From: Saccharibacillus sp. JS10
GTDB lineage: Bacteria; Bacillota; Bacilli; Paenibacillales; Paenibacillaceae
Direction: 5' to 3'
DNA length: 64,000 nucleotides
NCBI RefSeq assembly: GCF_024436065.1
Contig: NZ_JANFNS010000001.1
Location: 248,001-312,000, forward strand
Below the pieces are notes generated by a model. The model ran no database searches. It was not told where the DNA came from and saw only the letters and a program-made list of their open reading frames with translations. This document shows positions 49,819-58,360 of this stretch, piece by piece. Each line of letters opens with the position of its first letter. Within the stretch, counting starts at the first letter, position 1. The position numbers and the translations under genes were made by a program.

Positions 49819-50961
49819 TTACGGTTTCAACACGACTTTAATACAATCTTCTTTTTTGCTGTCGAAAATATCATACGCGTGCTCCGCTTCGTCGAGCGAC
49901 AAACGGTGCGTAATAATATCGGTCGGATCGAGCTGACCTGTTTTGATCTGATTGTACAGTTCTGGCATATAATGAATGACTGGCGCCTGTCCGGTCTTGA
50001 TCGTGACATTGCGTTCGAAAATATGTCCGAACGGGAAATTGTTGTAACGCAGCCCATATACGCCGGTTACTTGAATCGTACCGAATTTACGTACGACATT
50101 CGACGCCATATGGAAAGCTCCTAATCCTCCGCCTTGCAGCTTGAGTTTCGTTTCTACTTTTTCCATAAACGTCTTCTCGGAATCCAGACCCACGCAATCG
50201 ATGACTACGTCGGCTCCCCCGCTCGTAATCTCAAGTAAGTGATTGTCGAGATCGTCATTTTCCATAAAGTTAAAGGTCTCCACTTGATTGGTGAGGCGCG
50301 CGTGTGCCAGACGATATTCGACATGATCGACAGCGATTACGCGTTTGGCGCCTTTTTGCCAAGCGAATTTTTGCACCATCAGACCAATAGGGCCACAGCC
50401 TAGCACAATGACCGTATCGCCTTTTTTGACGCCAGCGTTGTCTACACTCCAATAAGCGGTCGGAATCACGTCAGAAAGCAGCAGGACCTGCTCATCGGTC
50501 ATATCGGCATCTGGCGGAATCACGAGCGGTCCAAAGTTGCCGAAAGGCACTCGCAATAGCTCAGCTTGCCCGCCGGCGAATCCGCCGTACGTATGCGAAT
50601 AGCCGAGCATCGCGCCTGTATCTTTTGCCGGATTATCATTCGCGTTGTCGCACTGGCTTTCCATTTGGTTTTGACAGAAGAAGCATTGACCGCAAGAAAC
50701 GTTGAACGGAATGATCACGCGGTCGCCTTTTTTGACATGCGTCACTTCGCTTCCGATTTCTTCGACAATCCCCATCGGTTCGTGCCCAATAATGTAATCA
50801 TCGTTCATACCCGGAATTTCTCCGTTGAATAGATGCAAGTCCGAACCACAAATCGAAGTCGAAGTGACGCGAATCAGAATATCGTCGCGCTTTTCAAGCT
50901 TCGGCGTTGCGACCTCTTTCACTTTTACTTTACGTTTCCCTTGATAAGTGAGTGCTTTCAT
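49819..50961 (-). CDS. Zinc-dependent alcohol dehydrogenase (formaldehyde dehydrogenase-like)
   Basis: A 380-residue MDR-family dehydrogenase of the glutathione-independent formaldehyde dehydrogenase-like group. Catalytic-zinc residues are Cys in TSICGSDLHLFNG (about 38) and the GHEP motif near 61. The structural-zinc cysteines are CGQCFFCQNQMESQC (about 91-105). NAD is bound by VIVLGCGPIGLMVQKFAW. It is divergent from the YteA-like gene and has a possible structured leader at 51033-51101. The substrate is unknown; these proteins are common in stress regulons. Confidence 0.9.
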   Translation of the reverse strand: MKALTYQGKRKVKVKEVATPKLEKRDDILIRVTSTSICGSDLHLFNGEIPGMNDDYIIGHEPMGIVEEIGSEVTHVKKGDRVIIPFNVSCGQCFFCQNQMESQCDNANDNPAKDTGAMLGYSHTYGGFAGGQAELLRVPFGNFGPLVIPPDADMTDEQVLLLSDVIPTAYWSVDNAGVKKGDTVIVLGCGPIGLMVQKFAWQKGAKRVIAVDHVEYRLAHARLTNQVETFNFMENDDLDNHLLEITSGGADVVIDCVGLDSEKTFMEKVETKLKLQGGGLGAFHMASNVVRKFGTIQVTGVYGLRYNNFPFGHIFERNVTIKTGQAPVIHYMPELYNQIKTGQLDPTDIITHRLSLDEAEHAYDIFDSKKEDCIKVVLKP

Positions 50962-51032
50962 CGTCGCTCATCGCTCCTTTTGACTGAATGTGTAAGTATA
51001 GAAAAGCCTACCTTCCCTCATTAAACGAAAAA

Positions 51033-51101
51033 GCCCCTCCTTTAACAAAAAATTTCCAATTTCGAGTAAGGAAAGTACAAGCTTGCGTGTTGGGGAGGGG
51101 C
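51033..51101 (-). promoter_or_regulatory. Possible structured leader or attenuator before the Zn-ADH gene
   Basis: GCCCCTCC (51033-51040) and GGAGGGGC (51094-51101) are exact 8-bp partners, with an inner TTTCC/GGAAA pair. Read on the minus strand the outer stem is followed by TTTTTCG, as in a terminator, and it precedes the Zn-ADH start by 72 bp. The 251-bp divergent gap otherwise shows no clear feature. Confidence 0.45.
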
Positions 51102-51212
51102 GAAAGATTGGTTAGGCAGTCTTGCGGGTATAAAAAAGGAAGAGAGCGACGGTTCAGAGTAAGTCATATGACCGTACGACTGGGATACCCACTATGGATG
51201 GAGGACTACATC

Positions 51213-52025
51213 ATGAAACATTTATCCGATACTCAAATCGATACATTGAAAAGTCTACTGTTGGAACAAAAAAGCGAACTGGAGCAACATTTCGGTAATT
51301 CCGAAGATACGACTGAAGGGTTTGAGACTTCACTTCGTGATTCGACGGGAGAATTGTCTTCGGTAGATAACCACCCTGCCGACTTAGGCACGGAAGAATT
51401 TGAACGCAGCCGCGATATGGCGATCGATAGCGATCTTTCGGATCGGTTGGACGAAGTTAACGAAGCGCTGAAACGTATGGAAGACGGAAGCTACGGAGTC
51501 GATGTGAAAACGGGCAAAGACATTCCGTTCGAGCGTCTTGAAGCGATTCCTTACACGGCGTATAACGTTGATACGACACCGGAAAATGCTCCGATTGAAG
51601 ATTATCGTCCAGTGGAAGAAGACGTGATGACCCCTCCTCCATCCGGCGCAGGCGAGAATCGCCAAGCCCATGCAGGCAAATTCGATGATTCCGATGCTTG
51701 GAAAACAGTCGAGAGCTACGGTAACGCCGATTCTCCAGCCATGTCTACCAAGCGCGATGTAGAAAGTTACGATCAGCTGTCCAGCGATAGCAATGAACAA
51801 GAAGGTTCGGTAGAATCGTATGAAAACTTCACGGCTAACGATATGACCGGCGAACAGCGTAGTGTCGAAATGACACGCGCGGAACGTGAGTATGTCGAAG
51901 CTGGCGAAGGCGAGCCGATCGCAGAGATCGACGAAGTGATTGGTGATGAAGAAGACGACGCGACGGTGGAGCAATTGATCGAACAAAGCGGCGTGCGTTC
52001 GGATAAAAGAAGCAGCGATCAATAA
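51213..52025 (+). CDS. TraR/DksA family protein, YteA type
   Basis: A 270-residue protein like Bacillus YteA. The N-terminal coiled-coil (residues 1-95) and the pseudo zinc-finger region (GSYGVDVKTGKDIPFERLEA, about 92-111) follow the DksA layout, but the four cysteines are missing, as usual for the YteA group. The tail is acidic and contains VESY at 166-169, 183-186 and 200-203, an exact 17-residue period. ATG 51213 follows TGGAGGACT; the longer frame is spurious. YteA proteins are sporulation-linked, with no defined activity. Confidence 0.86.
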   Translation: MKHLSDTQIDTLKSLLLEQKSELEQHFGNSEDTTEGFETSLRDSTGELSSVDNHPADLGTEEFERSRDMAIDSDLSDRLDEVNEALKRMEDGSYGVDVKTGKDIPFERLEAIPYTAYNVDTTPENAPIEDYRPVEEDVMTPPPSGAGENRQAHAGKFDDSDAWKTVESYGNADSPAMSTKRDVESYDQLSSDSNEQEGSVESYENFTANDMTGEQRSVEMTRAEREYVEAGEGEPIAEIDEVIGDEEDDATVEQLIEQSGVRSDKRSSDQ

Positions 52026-52071
52026 AATCTTTTTTTTGTCAATAAGGCTGTTCAATCTCAAAAAGCAAACC

Positions 52072-52102
52072 AAAACCTCGGATCTTATTCCGAGGTTTTT
52101 TT
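52072..52102 (+). terminator. Terminator after the yteA-like gene
   Basis: AAAACCTCGGA and TCCGAGGTTTTTTT pair perfectly over 11 bp with a 5-base loop. Confidence 0.88.
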
Positions 52103-52259
52103 GTGTTTATTCGTTTGTTCTAATTGTTATCGTTACTTGAATAATTGTGCAAAAGACATTCGAATATCCATATTCTAAACGTTATATAATAATAAAAACC
52201 CCACCTTCTTCCTACTTTCGTGTAGAATAGGAGAATAATTAATTGGATTGATAACAGAT

Positions 52260-52291
52260 TACACTTCTTATTCATCAAGAATCGAAGTGTA
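52260..52291 (+). promoter_or_regulatory. Hairpin in the 5' UTR of the ECF sigma gene
   Basis: TACACTTC and GAAGTGTA are exact partners, extended by ATTC/GAAT inside. It lies 33 bp before the sigma factor start. A -10-like TATAAT occurs near 52183 but I could not place a convincing -35. Confidence 0.45.
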
Positions 52292-52324
52292 CGGATCGGA
52301 AATAAAGCCGAGAAAGGAGCATAT

Positions 52325-52912
52325 ATGGCTCAACATCTTCAAATGCTTCTCAGCCACGGCTTCGACGAATTGGACGAAGGCATGCAGGAGCTTATTTATA
52401 ATGAGTATTACGATTTGGCTTACGGCGCTGTATACTATATTGTACGGGATCATGCGGCAGCCGAAGATGTGATTCAAGAAGCATTTTTGAAACTTATCAG
52501 CCGGAGACCGGAATTCGAAAACGAATCTAAATTTTTTGCTTGGCTAAAAGTGGTCACGCGAAATAGCGCAATAAATGATTTAAGAAAAAATAAAAGACAC
52601 CGTAACCATGTAGAGGCAGAGAGCGTTCTTAATTATATAGAGGCTAAACAGGATCACGCGACTTCCACAGAAAAAACCGTAGAGGTTAAAATGATGGAAG
52701 AAGCGATCCAAGAGCATCTACAAAACATGAAGCCGGAATATCGGGCGATTATTTTGTATCGTTGGAAATACGGCATGTCTTACAAAGAAATTGCCGACTC
52801 GCTTGGCACCAGCGAAGATATTATTCGGCAAAGACTTTTCCGAGCAAGAGAAAATATGCGTAAGGTGCTGCGCAAGGATTGGGAGGGCAGCGATGAAAGA
52901 CGAAAAATTTGA
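52325..52912 (+). CDS. ECF-type RNA polymerase sigma factor
   Basis: A 195-residue sigma-70 family factor with regions 2 and 4 only. Region 2 includes YYDLAYGAVYYIVRDHAAAEDVIQEAFLKL (here up to residue about 58) and FFAWLKVVTRNSAINDLRKN; region 4 is MKPEYRAIILYRWKYGMSYKEIADSLGTSE with a recognition helix ending in RQRLFRARENM. ATG 52325 follows AAAGGAG. It overlaps by 20 bp the gene for a membrane protein with a DUF4367 domain, which is its likely anti-sigma factor. The signal is unknown; such pairs often respond to envelope stress. Confidence 0.92.
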   Translation: MAQHLQMLLSHGFDELDEGMQELIYNEYYDLAYGAVYYIVRDHAAAEDVIQEAFLKLISRRPEFENESKFFAWLKVVTRNSAINDLRKNKRHRNHVEAESVLNYIEAKQDHATSTEKTVEVKMMEEAIQEHLQNMKPEYRAIILYRWKYGMSYKEIADSLGTSEDIIRQRLFRARENMRKVLRKDWEGSDERRKI

Positions 52913-53699
52913 CGAGCTGTTCGACGAGGCTTTCGAGCGTGTCGTCAGCTCGGCATCGCCTGTCGATGCAACATCCCGACAGGCGTCCTGGCAGCGTGTA
53001 CAGCAGCACCGATTGCAACAAACTAGACGAGTACGGCGTAAGCGTACAATTCGATTGACTGGAGCAGCCGCAGGATTGATTTTGCTTGGCTCCGTCATCT
53101 TTTCTGAACCGGTACGAACCGGAGCGCTGAGTCCGATTTATCAGAAATTATATACATGGAGTACGGGCGAAGCCGTATTGTTTACCGGTAAAGAGAAGCC
53201 GCTGGAAACAGAAGGCGCGTTAACCCCTCCTCCTCCCGAAGGTATCCAAAAGCCGGAATGGTCAAGCAGTGAATTCGAAGCAAGCGTGATCAGTTTTACG
53301 GATACCACGATGAGCATGGAAGAAGCGCGTCAAGCGTTAGGTTATCCGATGCCTGAATTCCCTCGGGTTCCGGAAGATCTGAAGCTTCAGAAAGTATCGG
53401 TGATGGTTCCGGATGACGATACACCTCCTGTTACTTTTACCCTCACTTATAAAGGAGAAAATGAACGTGAAGTGATGATCAATGTCGATCTTATACCGGA
53501 AGACGAGAATCGGGTCTATAGCTTCGGCAGCAATGATTTTGAAGAAGTGATGCTGGACAATAATCTTCCGGCAAAATATGTACATCGCGAATATAGCGAT
53601 CTGATTTATACAATTCGCGGCAAACTGGGTATCATGGTGAGCGGTACCGTTACACGCGAAGAACTACTTGATATTGCAGGGCATGTTATTGACGGTTAA
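52893..53699 (+). CDS. Putative anti-sigma factor with DUF4367-like extracytoplasmic domain
   Basis: A 268-residue protein. The start MKDEKFDELFDEAFERVV (ATG 52893, after GGGAGGG) overlaps the sigma gene by 20 bp. Residues 1-45 are the cytoplasmic sigma-binding part, a membrane helix follows near 52-70 (TGAAAGLILLGSVIFSEPV), and the outside portion ends in a DUF4367-like domain (about 150-268; YPMPEFPRVPEDLKLQKVSV, YTIRGKLGIMVSGTVTREEL). No zinc-binding HxxxCxxC motif is present. It probably holds the sigma factor at the membrane. Confidence 0.82.
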   Translation: MKDEKFDELFDEAFERVVSSASPVDATSRQASWQRVQQHRLQQTRRVRRKRTIRLTGAAAGLILLGSVIFSEPVRTGALSPIYQKLYTWSTGEAVLFTGKEKPLETEGALTPPPPEGIQKPEWSSSEFEASVISFTDTTMSMEEARQALGYPMPEFPRVPEDLKLQKVSVMVPDDDTPPVTFTLTYKGENEREVMINVDLIPEDENRVYSFGSNDFEEVMLDNNLPAKYVHREYSDLIYTIRGKLGIMVSGTVTREELLDIAGHVIDG

Positions 53700-53710
53700 G
53701 CGTTGAATAC

Positions 53711-53750
53711 AAAAAAAGATCTTTTCTTCTTCGGGAGAAAAGATCTTTTT
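53711..53750. terminator. Bidirectional terminator
   Basis: AAAAAGATCTTTTCT and AGAAAAGATCTTTTT form a perfect 15-bp stem with a short loop, between the convergent anti-sigma and secreted-protein genes. Confidence 0.88.
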
Positions 53751-53772
53751 GCATAAAGGATCAACAAACCAC

Positions 53773-54333
53773 TCATGAAGACACCAGAAGCGTTGAACTG
53801 TAAACTGTCGTCACTTCTTTATGGTCTCCATTCATCGACCAATGTTCAGACTTGATTCGATAATAATAGCCTTTTAATACGGGAAGCTTATACTTTAATA
53901 CTGCACTATTGGTCGCTGTACTTGTCGTTCTTCGCTCTCCGAAAAGTTCCCAACTACTTCCGTTCCATCGCTCCAAAGAAACACTCAATCCGCTACGTGA
54001 AGACGATGAGGTTCCCACTGTGGAAGAAGAGATCAAGACCGAAGAACGATCCAGCGTATCCACGTTAAGATTGGAATACGCAGAGTTCAAATATTTTCCG
54101 GTCGTCGAGTCGTGTTGCCCCGGATTCGGATTGGTCGCCGGAGGCGGTGACGTCAATGCACCCGGTACACGAATGATATTCGGAGGTTGCGTTGTATCCA
54201 GCGGTGGAAGTTGGGTAACAGGCGGTGATTCTTCCGCATACCCGCTTCCCGGTATCAAAATGATCGTCGATATTAAAATTGCGGTAGGAATAGCCAGAAG
54301 TTTAAAAAATGAAGATTTGGTATTCAAGTTCAT
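53773..54333 (-). CDS. Secreted protein of unknown function, Pro/Ser/Thr-rich
   Basis: A 186-residue exported protein. ATG 54333 follows AGAAAGGGG. The signal peptide is FKLLAIPTAILISTIILIPG with likely cleavage after GYA. The next 45 residues are Pro-rich (PPVTQLPPLDTTQPP), a probable wall spacer, then a Ser/Thr-rich stretch and a C-terminal beta domain with two Trp residues (SLERWNGSSWELFGE and KSEHWSMNGDHKEV). Its predicted chain resembles small surface-exposed proteins with a carbohydrate-binding or pilin-like fold, but no family is recognised. It is divergent from nothing close and convergent with the sigma/anti-sigma pair. Confidence 0.7.
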   Translation of the reverse strand: MNLNTKSSFFKLLAIPTAILISTIILIPGSGYAEESPPVTQLPPLDTTQPPNIIRVPGALTSPPPATNPNPGQHDSTTGKYLNSAYSNLNVDTLDRSSVLISSSTVGTSSSSRSGLSVSLERWNGSSWELFGERRTTSTATNSAVLKYKLPVLKGYYYRIKSEHWSMNGDHKEVTTVYSSTLLVSS

Positions 54334-54399
54334 TTTTATTCCCCTTTCTAAAAGCAAAGCTTTCTAGCAATCTGTATTCAAATTTATAAGATGTATAAC

Positions 54400-54430
54400 G
54401 AAAAAGGAACCTAAAAGGTTCCTTTTTTCT
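54400..54430 (-). terminator. Terminator of the ydbS-ydbT operon
   Basis: AAAAAGGAACCT and AGGTTCCTTTTTT pair over 12 bp around a short A-rich loop, 24 bp past the stop of the minus-strand ydbT-like gene. Confidence 0.82.
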
Positions 54431-54453
54431 CTAAATTTATTTTACTTTATTTT

Positions 54454-55944
54454 TTATAGCTTTCTACTTCTTCGATCTCGGCGGTACCATTCATAAATTT
54501 GCTGAGCATCTGACGCGTTCAATCGAGCAATCCGAAGCGAAGAACCGCCCGAGCCCCCCAGCAAATGAGCTTTGAGATTTAACATCTGCCCTTTTCGTTG
54601 CCAATGACTTCCGCCAAGTTGAATCGCTACGATATGACGCTTTAATGTGAAATGTGTCTGTTTGGCAATTGCTCGGTTTACAATGGTGAGTCGATCTCCA
54701 TCGAGCCTTGCACCGCTTGTACGGAAAATCCAATAATCTAATGCGAAGACGATAGGAATCAGCAATAATGCCCAGCGCCCGATATGCGGGAAAAAGTAGA
54801 TCAGTACAGCCGCCAAAACGATCGTAAACAGCAATCCTGCTCTGACGTATCCGAACAATGCACGTTTCGGCGGATGTACCTGCGCAGAAGCAAACGTAAA
54901 TTGCGGAACCGTTTGCTCCAGTAAAGCTTCGATCTGCTTACGCGCGATAAAAGGATGCAATGCTGGCGTTTCTTTTTCACTCGAAGAAGACACGACATTG
55001 ATTTCCACATGAGCGTAACCCAGAAGCTGTCTAAGCCATCCCTCTTTCACCGTAACCGATTGAACACGGGACGGATCGAACAAAAACTGCTTGCGTTCCA
55101 ATAGACCATACCGAATCGATAAGCGATCTCCTTGTCGATATAACGAAAACCCGGCGAATTTGATCACAAATAATAATACAGATAATAACCAAGCTCCTAC
55201 TAGCGCTACAGCGATGATAATTAAAATAGCTTTGATCCCTGTAAAATAAGCTTGTGCATTCGTCACCAGTTGATTTACCCAACGATCCGGCAGCAGGTCA
55301 TCGGCAAACGAAATCAGACCTGCGATAAAAGCGACGGCTAGCCCGATATTGAGTTCAGTCAAAGCCGCTTGCAGTAAACGCCCCGGACTTAATCGATATA
55401 GCAAAGTCGACTCTTGTTGAGCTTTCGGCGTGTGGGCTTCACTATTGCCTTCTTCTCCACTTTTCTGTTCTACAGGACTTTGCGAAGCAGCTGCTGAGCG
55501 TTCGTTGAGCACGTGTTGAAGCCGCTCTGCTTCTTGCCTACGAAGTACAGGTAACGTTGCATCCCCTTCGCTTTTACCTCCAGGTGTCTCAATTTTGAGC
55601 TGCACGACGCCAAGCAAACGTTGAATCAAAGGTTGTTCTTGGCTTACCGAATGAATCCGCGAGTAATAAATGATTTTTTCGCTACGCTGAATGATTCCTT
55701 TGCGAATCGTGATCCGATCTTCGGCTTCTTCGTACGTAAACCTTTTCCAGCCGATGACTTCCATAACGCCGGTTAATACAATAAGACCCAATGCGATTCC
55801 GAGAATGGCGTATACGCTTGGCGGAAATCCACCGTTCGATATGAATTGAATCCCGAAGATAAAGATCAGGGGAATCAAGCTGCGGATGACTTTTAGAATT
55901 GAAAAAACGATATAGAGCGGAGACATCCGCTTGGGTTCGTTCAC
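54454..55944 (-). CDS. Bacterial PH domain membrane protein (YdbT-like)
   Basis: A 496-residue protein with alternating pairs of membrane helices and bPH2 domains. The first is FGIQFISNGGFPPSVYAILGI and a PH-like stretch IIYYSRIHSVSQEQPLIQRL; then LLFVIKFAGFSLYRQGDRLS followed by DPSRVQSVTVKEGWLRQLLG; and a third with FTLKRHIVAIQLGGSHWQRK near the end. This is the layout of Bacillus YdbT, which in B. subtilis is co-transcribed with ydbS and influences resistance to some antibiotics. The stop of the YdbS-like gene overlaps the start by four bases. Confidence 0.86.
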   Translation of the reverse strand: MNEPKRMSPLYIVFSILKVIRSLIPLIFIFGIQFISNGGFPPSVYAILGIALGLIVLTGVMEVIGWKRFTYEEAEDRITIRKGIIQRSEKIIYYSRIHSVSQEQPLIQRLLGVVQLKIETPGGKSEGDATLPVLRRQEAERLQHVLNERSAAASQSPVEQKSGEEGNSEAHTPKAQQESTLLYRLSPGRLLQAALTELNIGLAVAFIAGLISFADDLLPDRWVNQLVTNAQAYFTGIKAILIIIAVALVGAWLLSVLLFVIKFAGFSLYRQGDRLSIRYGLLERKQFLFDPSRVQSVTVKEGWLRQLLGYAHVEINVVSSSSEKETPALHPFIARKQIEALLEQTVPQFTFASAQVHPPKRALFGYVRAGLLFTIVLAAVLIYFFPHIGRWALLLIPIVFALDYWIFRTSGARLDGDRLTIVNRAIAKQTHFTLKRHIVAIQLGGSHWQRKGQMLNLKAHLLGGSGGSSLRIARLNASDAQQIYEWYRRDRRSRKL

Positions 55945-56435
55945 TCTTCCGTCCTCCTCGCCAGTTCTCCGATCGTGCGTTTTAACTGCTCGGCTTCATC
56001 CGCTTTTAACCCTGCAATGGTATGTGTAGTCGCCGCGGTCACAATCTTTAATTCAGCCAAACGGTATTTACGCAAAATCGGTCCGTTTTCTAATTCGACA
56101 TGTTGAACTTTCGTCATCGGAATCAAGGTTTCTTTCATAAAAAACAGCCCTTTGCGAATCTCGATCTCTTCTTCGAAAACGGCGAATTCCAATCGATTGT
56201 AGCGAATAACAGGTACTCGAAACGCAAAGAAAACAAATAATAGAGCGAATACAACGATCGCGATGACGCCGATCCATAGCGGTAACCAATTCCAATCCAA
56301 TAAAGCACTCAGTATCGTTAAGGTTATAGCTATAAGTAAAGGTATTATGTATAAACAAGCACTTCCGAGTCTGGATGCCGCAATCCAATCGGGATGTAGC
56401 CTTCGAAATTGAGCTTTACCTTCCTGTTCTTCCAT
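55941..56435 (-). CDS. Bacterial PH domain membrane protein (YdbS-like)
   Basis: A 164-residue protein with two membrane helices (LYIIPLLIAITLTILSALL and LWIGVIAIVVFALLFVFFAF) and one C-terminal bPH2 domain (KETLIPMTKVQHVELENGPI onward). It is the small partner of the YdbT-like protein, with a four-base overlap, and is the first gene of the pair. The two are thought to form a membrane complex; its molecular role is undefined. Start ATG 56435 has a GGGGGGAT-type site. Confidence 0.86.
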   Translation of the reverse strand: MEEQEGKAQFRRLHPDWIAASRLGSACLYIIPLLIAITLTILSALLDWNWLPLWIGVIAIVVFALLFVFFAFRVPVIRYNRLEFAVFEEEIEIRKGLFFMKETLIPMTKVQHVELENGPILRKYRLAELKIVTAATTHTIAGLKADEAEQLKRTIGELARRTEE

Positions 56436-56518
56436 CGTAATCCCCCCAATGCTTTAAAGCGTATCGATATTTACACATGAAGTCAATTCGCTCTCTTGGA
56501 AGCTCTCCTCAGAGAAAA

Positions 56519-56551
56519 CAAAAACCGCCGAGATTGTATCGGCGGTTTTTA
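56519..56551 (-). terminator. Terminator of the CorC/HlyC gene
   Basis: AAAAACCGCCGA and TCGGCGGTTTTT pair perfectly over 12 bp with a 7-base loop. It stands 51 bp beyond the minus-strand stop at 56602. Confidence 0.88.
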
Positions 56552-56601
56552 GAACTGACTACCAAATCATTGTAGATTTAAAGATTGGATTGAAGGAATT
56601 C

Positions 56602-58023
56602 TTAAGCTCCGGCTTCTACTTGTTTGGCGGTTAAAGACGCTACAGAGTCAGTTTCTGGAGACTCGCTTGGAACTTCGACCTCAATTACGTTATCTCCGCG
56701 TTCCGGAAAACGATCGGCTTCCGGTAACGGCTTCAAGATCCGTACGCGAGAAATCCGTTTTTGTTCCGTCTCGTCAACGATAAAGGTAGAGCCTTCGTGA
56801 TCGACCGATTGTCCTTTTTGAGGAGGCAGAGCGTCTATTCGCGCATAGAGCCAGCCGCCAATCGTATCGTAATCATCAAAGTCCAGATTGAATTCAAACT
56901 GATCGTTCACGTCTTCAATCAACATCATCCCGTCGATCGAGTAACTGAATTCACCGGCTTGTTCGAGTTCAGGACGTTGTTCTTCATCGAACTCGTCTTG
57001 AATTTCGCCTACAATCTCTTCCATAATGTCTTCCAGCGTAACAAGCCCCGCTGTACCGCCATATTCATCGACCAGCATCGCGATTTGTGTTCGACTACGC
57101 TGCATAAGCTTCATCAATTCGCTAATGCGAATCGACTCGGGTACAGCGATAATCGGGCGAATCAAGCGGTCATAGTCGGCGTCGGGTGTCCGCATCAAGT
57201 CTTTAATATGGATAAAGCCAATAATATGGTCTTTATCTTGCTCGCAGACCGGATAACGCGTCCGCATCCCGTCATAAGCCACTTCCAAATTTTCTTCACG
57301 CGACACATTCGTATACAGACAGATCATTTCGGTCCGAGGAATCATGACTTCGCGTGCTGTGGTATCAGCAAATTCAAAAATATTATCGACAAGCGCCATT
57401 TCCGTATTGTCGATTAATCCGTTTTTGTTGCTTTCCTTCACCAGAATTCGGATTTCTTCTTCGGTGTGTGCCGAATCTAATTCGGAAGCCGGTTCGATCC
57501 GCAGTAGTTTCAGCAGACCATTCGCCATTCCGTTCAAGACCCAAATAAACGGATACATCATTTTGTAGAAAAAGACCATCGGAACAGCGGCGGTTAATGC
57601 CACTGCTTCTGTTTTGCGAATTGCCATCGATTTCGGAGCTAACTCTCCGATGACGATATGCAGCATGGTGATGATGATAAACGCAATCGCTACCGATGTG
57701 CCGTGAATCGCCACTTCGTTATTCCAGCCAAAGCTATGGAACAGCGGACGTAAGAACGAAGCTACAGCGGGTTCCCCGATCCAACCAAGTCCAAGCGATG
57801 CCAGCGTAATCCCGAGCTGACAAGCGGACAGATACGCATCAAGATTATTGACCATGCTTCTGGCGAATACCGCACGCTTACTGCCGCTATCCGCCATCGT
57901 TGCGATTCGACTTTCACGTAACCGCACCATCGCAAATTCCGCCGCTACAAAAAATCCGTTTAACCCGACAAGCAACACAACCATCAAAATACTTAACCAA
58001 CCGGGCAAGGGGTCACTATTCAA
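56602..58023 (-). CDS. CNNM/CorC-type protein (DUF21, CBS pair, CorC_HlyC)
   Basis: A 473-residue membrane protein of the hemolysin C/CorC (TlyC) family, linked to Mg/Co transport. The DUF21 domain covers residues 1-200 with helices ILMVVLLVGLNGFFVAAEFA and further ones. CBS domains lie at about 210-330 (VMIPRTEMICLYTNVS and IAMLVDEYGGTAGLVTLEDI). The C-terminal CorC_HlyC domain is at about 345-435. The TTG start at 58023 has only a weak site; a strong GGAGG 64 bp upstream is not spaced to any start. A terminator at 56519 follows. Confidence 0.9.
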   Translation of the reverse strand: MNSDPLPGWLSILMVVLLVGLNGFFVAAEFAMVRLRESRIATMADSGSKRAVFARSMVNNLDAYLSACQLGITLASLGLGWIGEPAVASFLRPLFHSFGWNNEVAIHGTSVAIAFIIITMLHIVIGELAPKSMAIRKTEAVALTAAVPMVFFYKMMYPFIWVLNGMANGLLKLLRIEPASELDSAHTEEEIRILVKESNKNGLIDNTEMALVDNIFEFADTTAREVMIPRTEMICLYTNVSREENLEVAYDGMRTRYPVCEQDKDHIIGFIHIKDLMRTPDADYDRLIRPIIAVPESIRISELMKLMQRSRTQIAMLVDEYGGTAGLVTLEDIMEEIVGEIQDEFDEEQRPELEQAGEFSYSIDGMMLIEDVNDQFEFNLDFDDYDTIGGWLYARIDALPPQKGQSVDHEGSTFIVDETEQKRISRVRILKPLPEADRFPERGDNVIEVEVPSESPETDSVASLTAKQVEAGA

Positions 58024-58206
58024 TATACATCCCGTTTCCGTACCGCTTTATATCGCGTTATACTCTCGGAAAACGGGTCCACCTCCTTCGTTTTCCTAAA
58101 TAATAGACTTCTAATTGTTCCGACAATAATCGATAAGCCACTTCCCATCTAAACGCTAGCAACTCCCCAATTTCGCTCACTCCGTTTCTTTTTTGCTATA
58201 CGATCC

Positions 58207-58235
58207 ATTATAAATGTTAGTTACTCACAGCAAAA
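58207..58235 (-). promoter_or_regulatory. Promoter of the CorC-type gene
   Basis: On the minus strand TTTTGC (plus 58230-58235), a 17-bp spacer and TATAAT (plus 58207-58212). It leaves a 5' UTR of about 180 bases before TTG 58023, which contains an unassigned strong Shine-Dalgarno sequence at 58083-58087. Confidence 0.5.
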
Positions 58236-58256
58236 TAGGAACGAAAGGTCAAAAAA

Positions 58257-58283
58257 ACCAAAAAACCGCCTTTTGAGCGGTTC
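58257..58283 (-). terminator. Terminator of the methyltransferase gene
   Basis: On the minus strand AACCGC, loop of seven bases, GCGGTT and then TTTTTTGG. It follows the stop at 58361 after 78 bp. The remainder of the 337-bp gap 58024-58360 shows only the promoter at 58207-58235 and the unassigned GGAGG. Confidence 0.65.
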
Positions 58284-58360
58284 AAGGTTCATTTTCATGC
58301 TTCATCTTCTTTTTTCACGTTCGTGCACCGATTTAGGAGCAATTTCGGCTATTTCATTGA

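Noticed and set aside
58061-58092. Strong GGAGG ahead of a 20-codon GTG frame before the CorC-type gene
   Set aside because: The GTG is directly against the site, leaving no spacer, and no other start is at a useful distance. I record it as an unassigned site, not a leader peptide.
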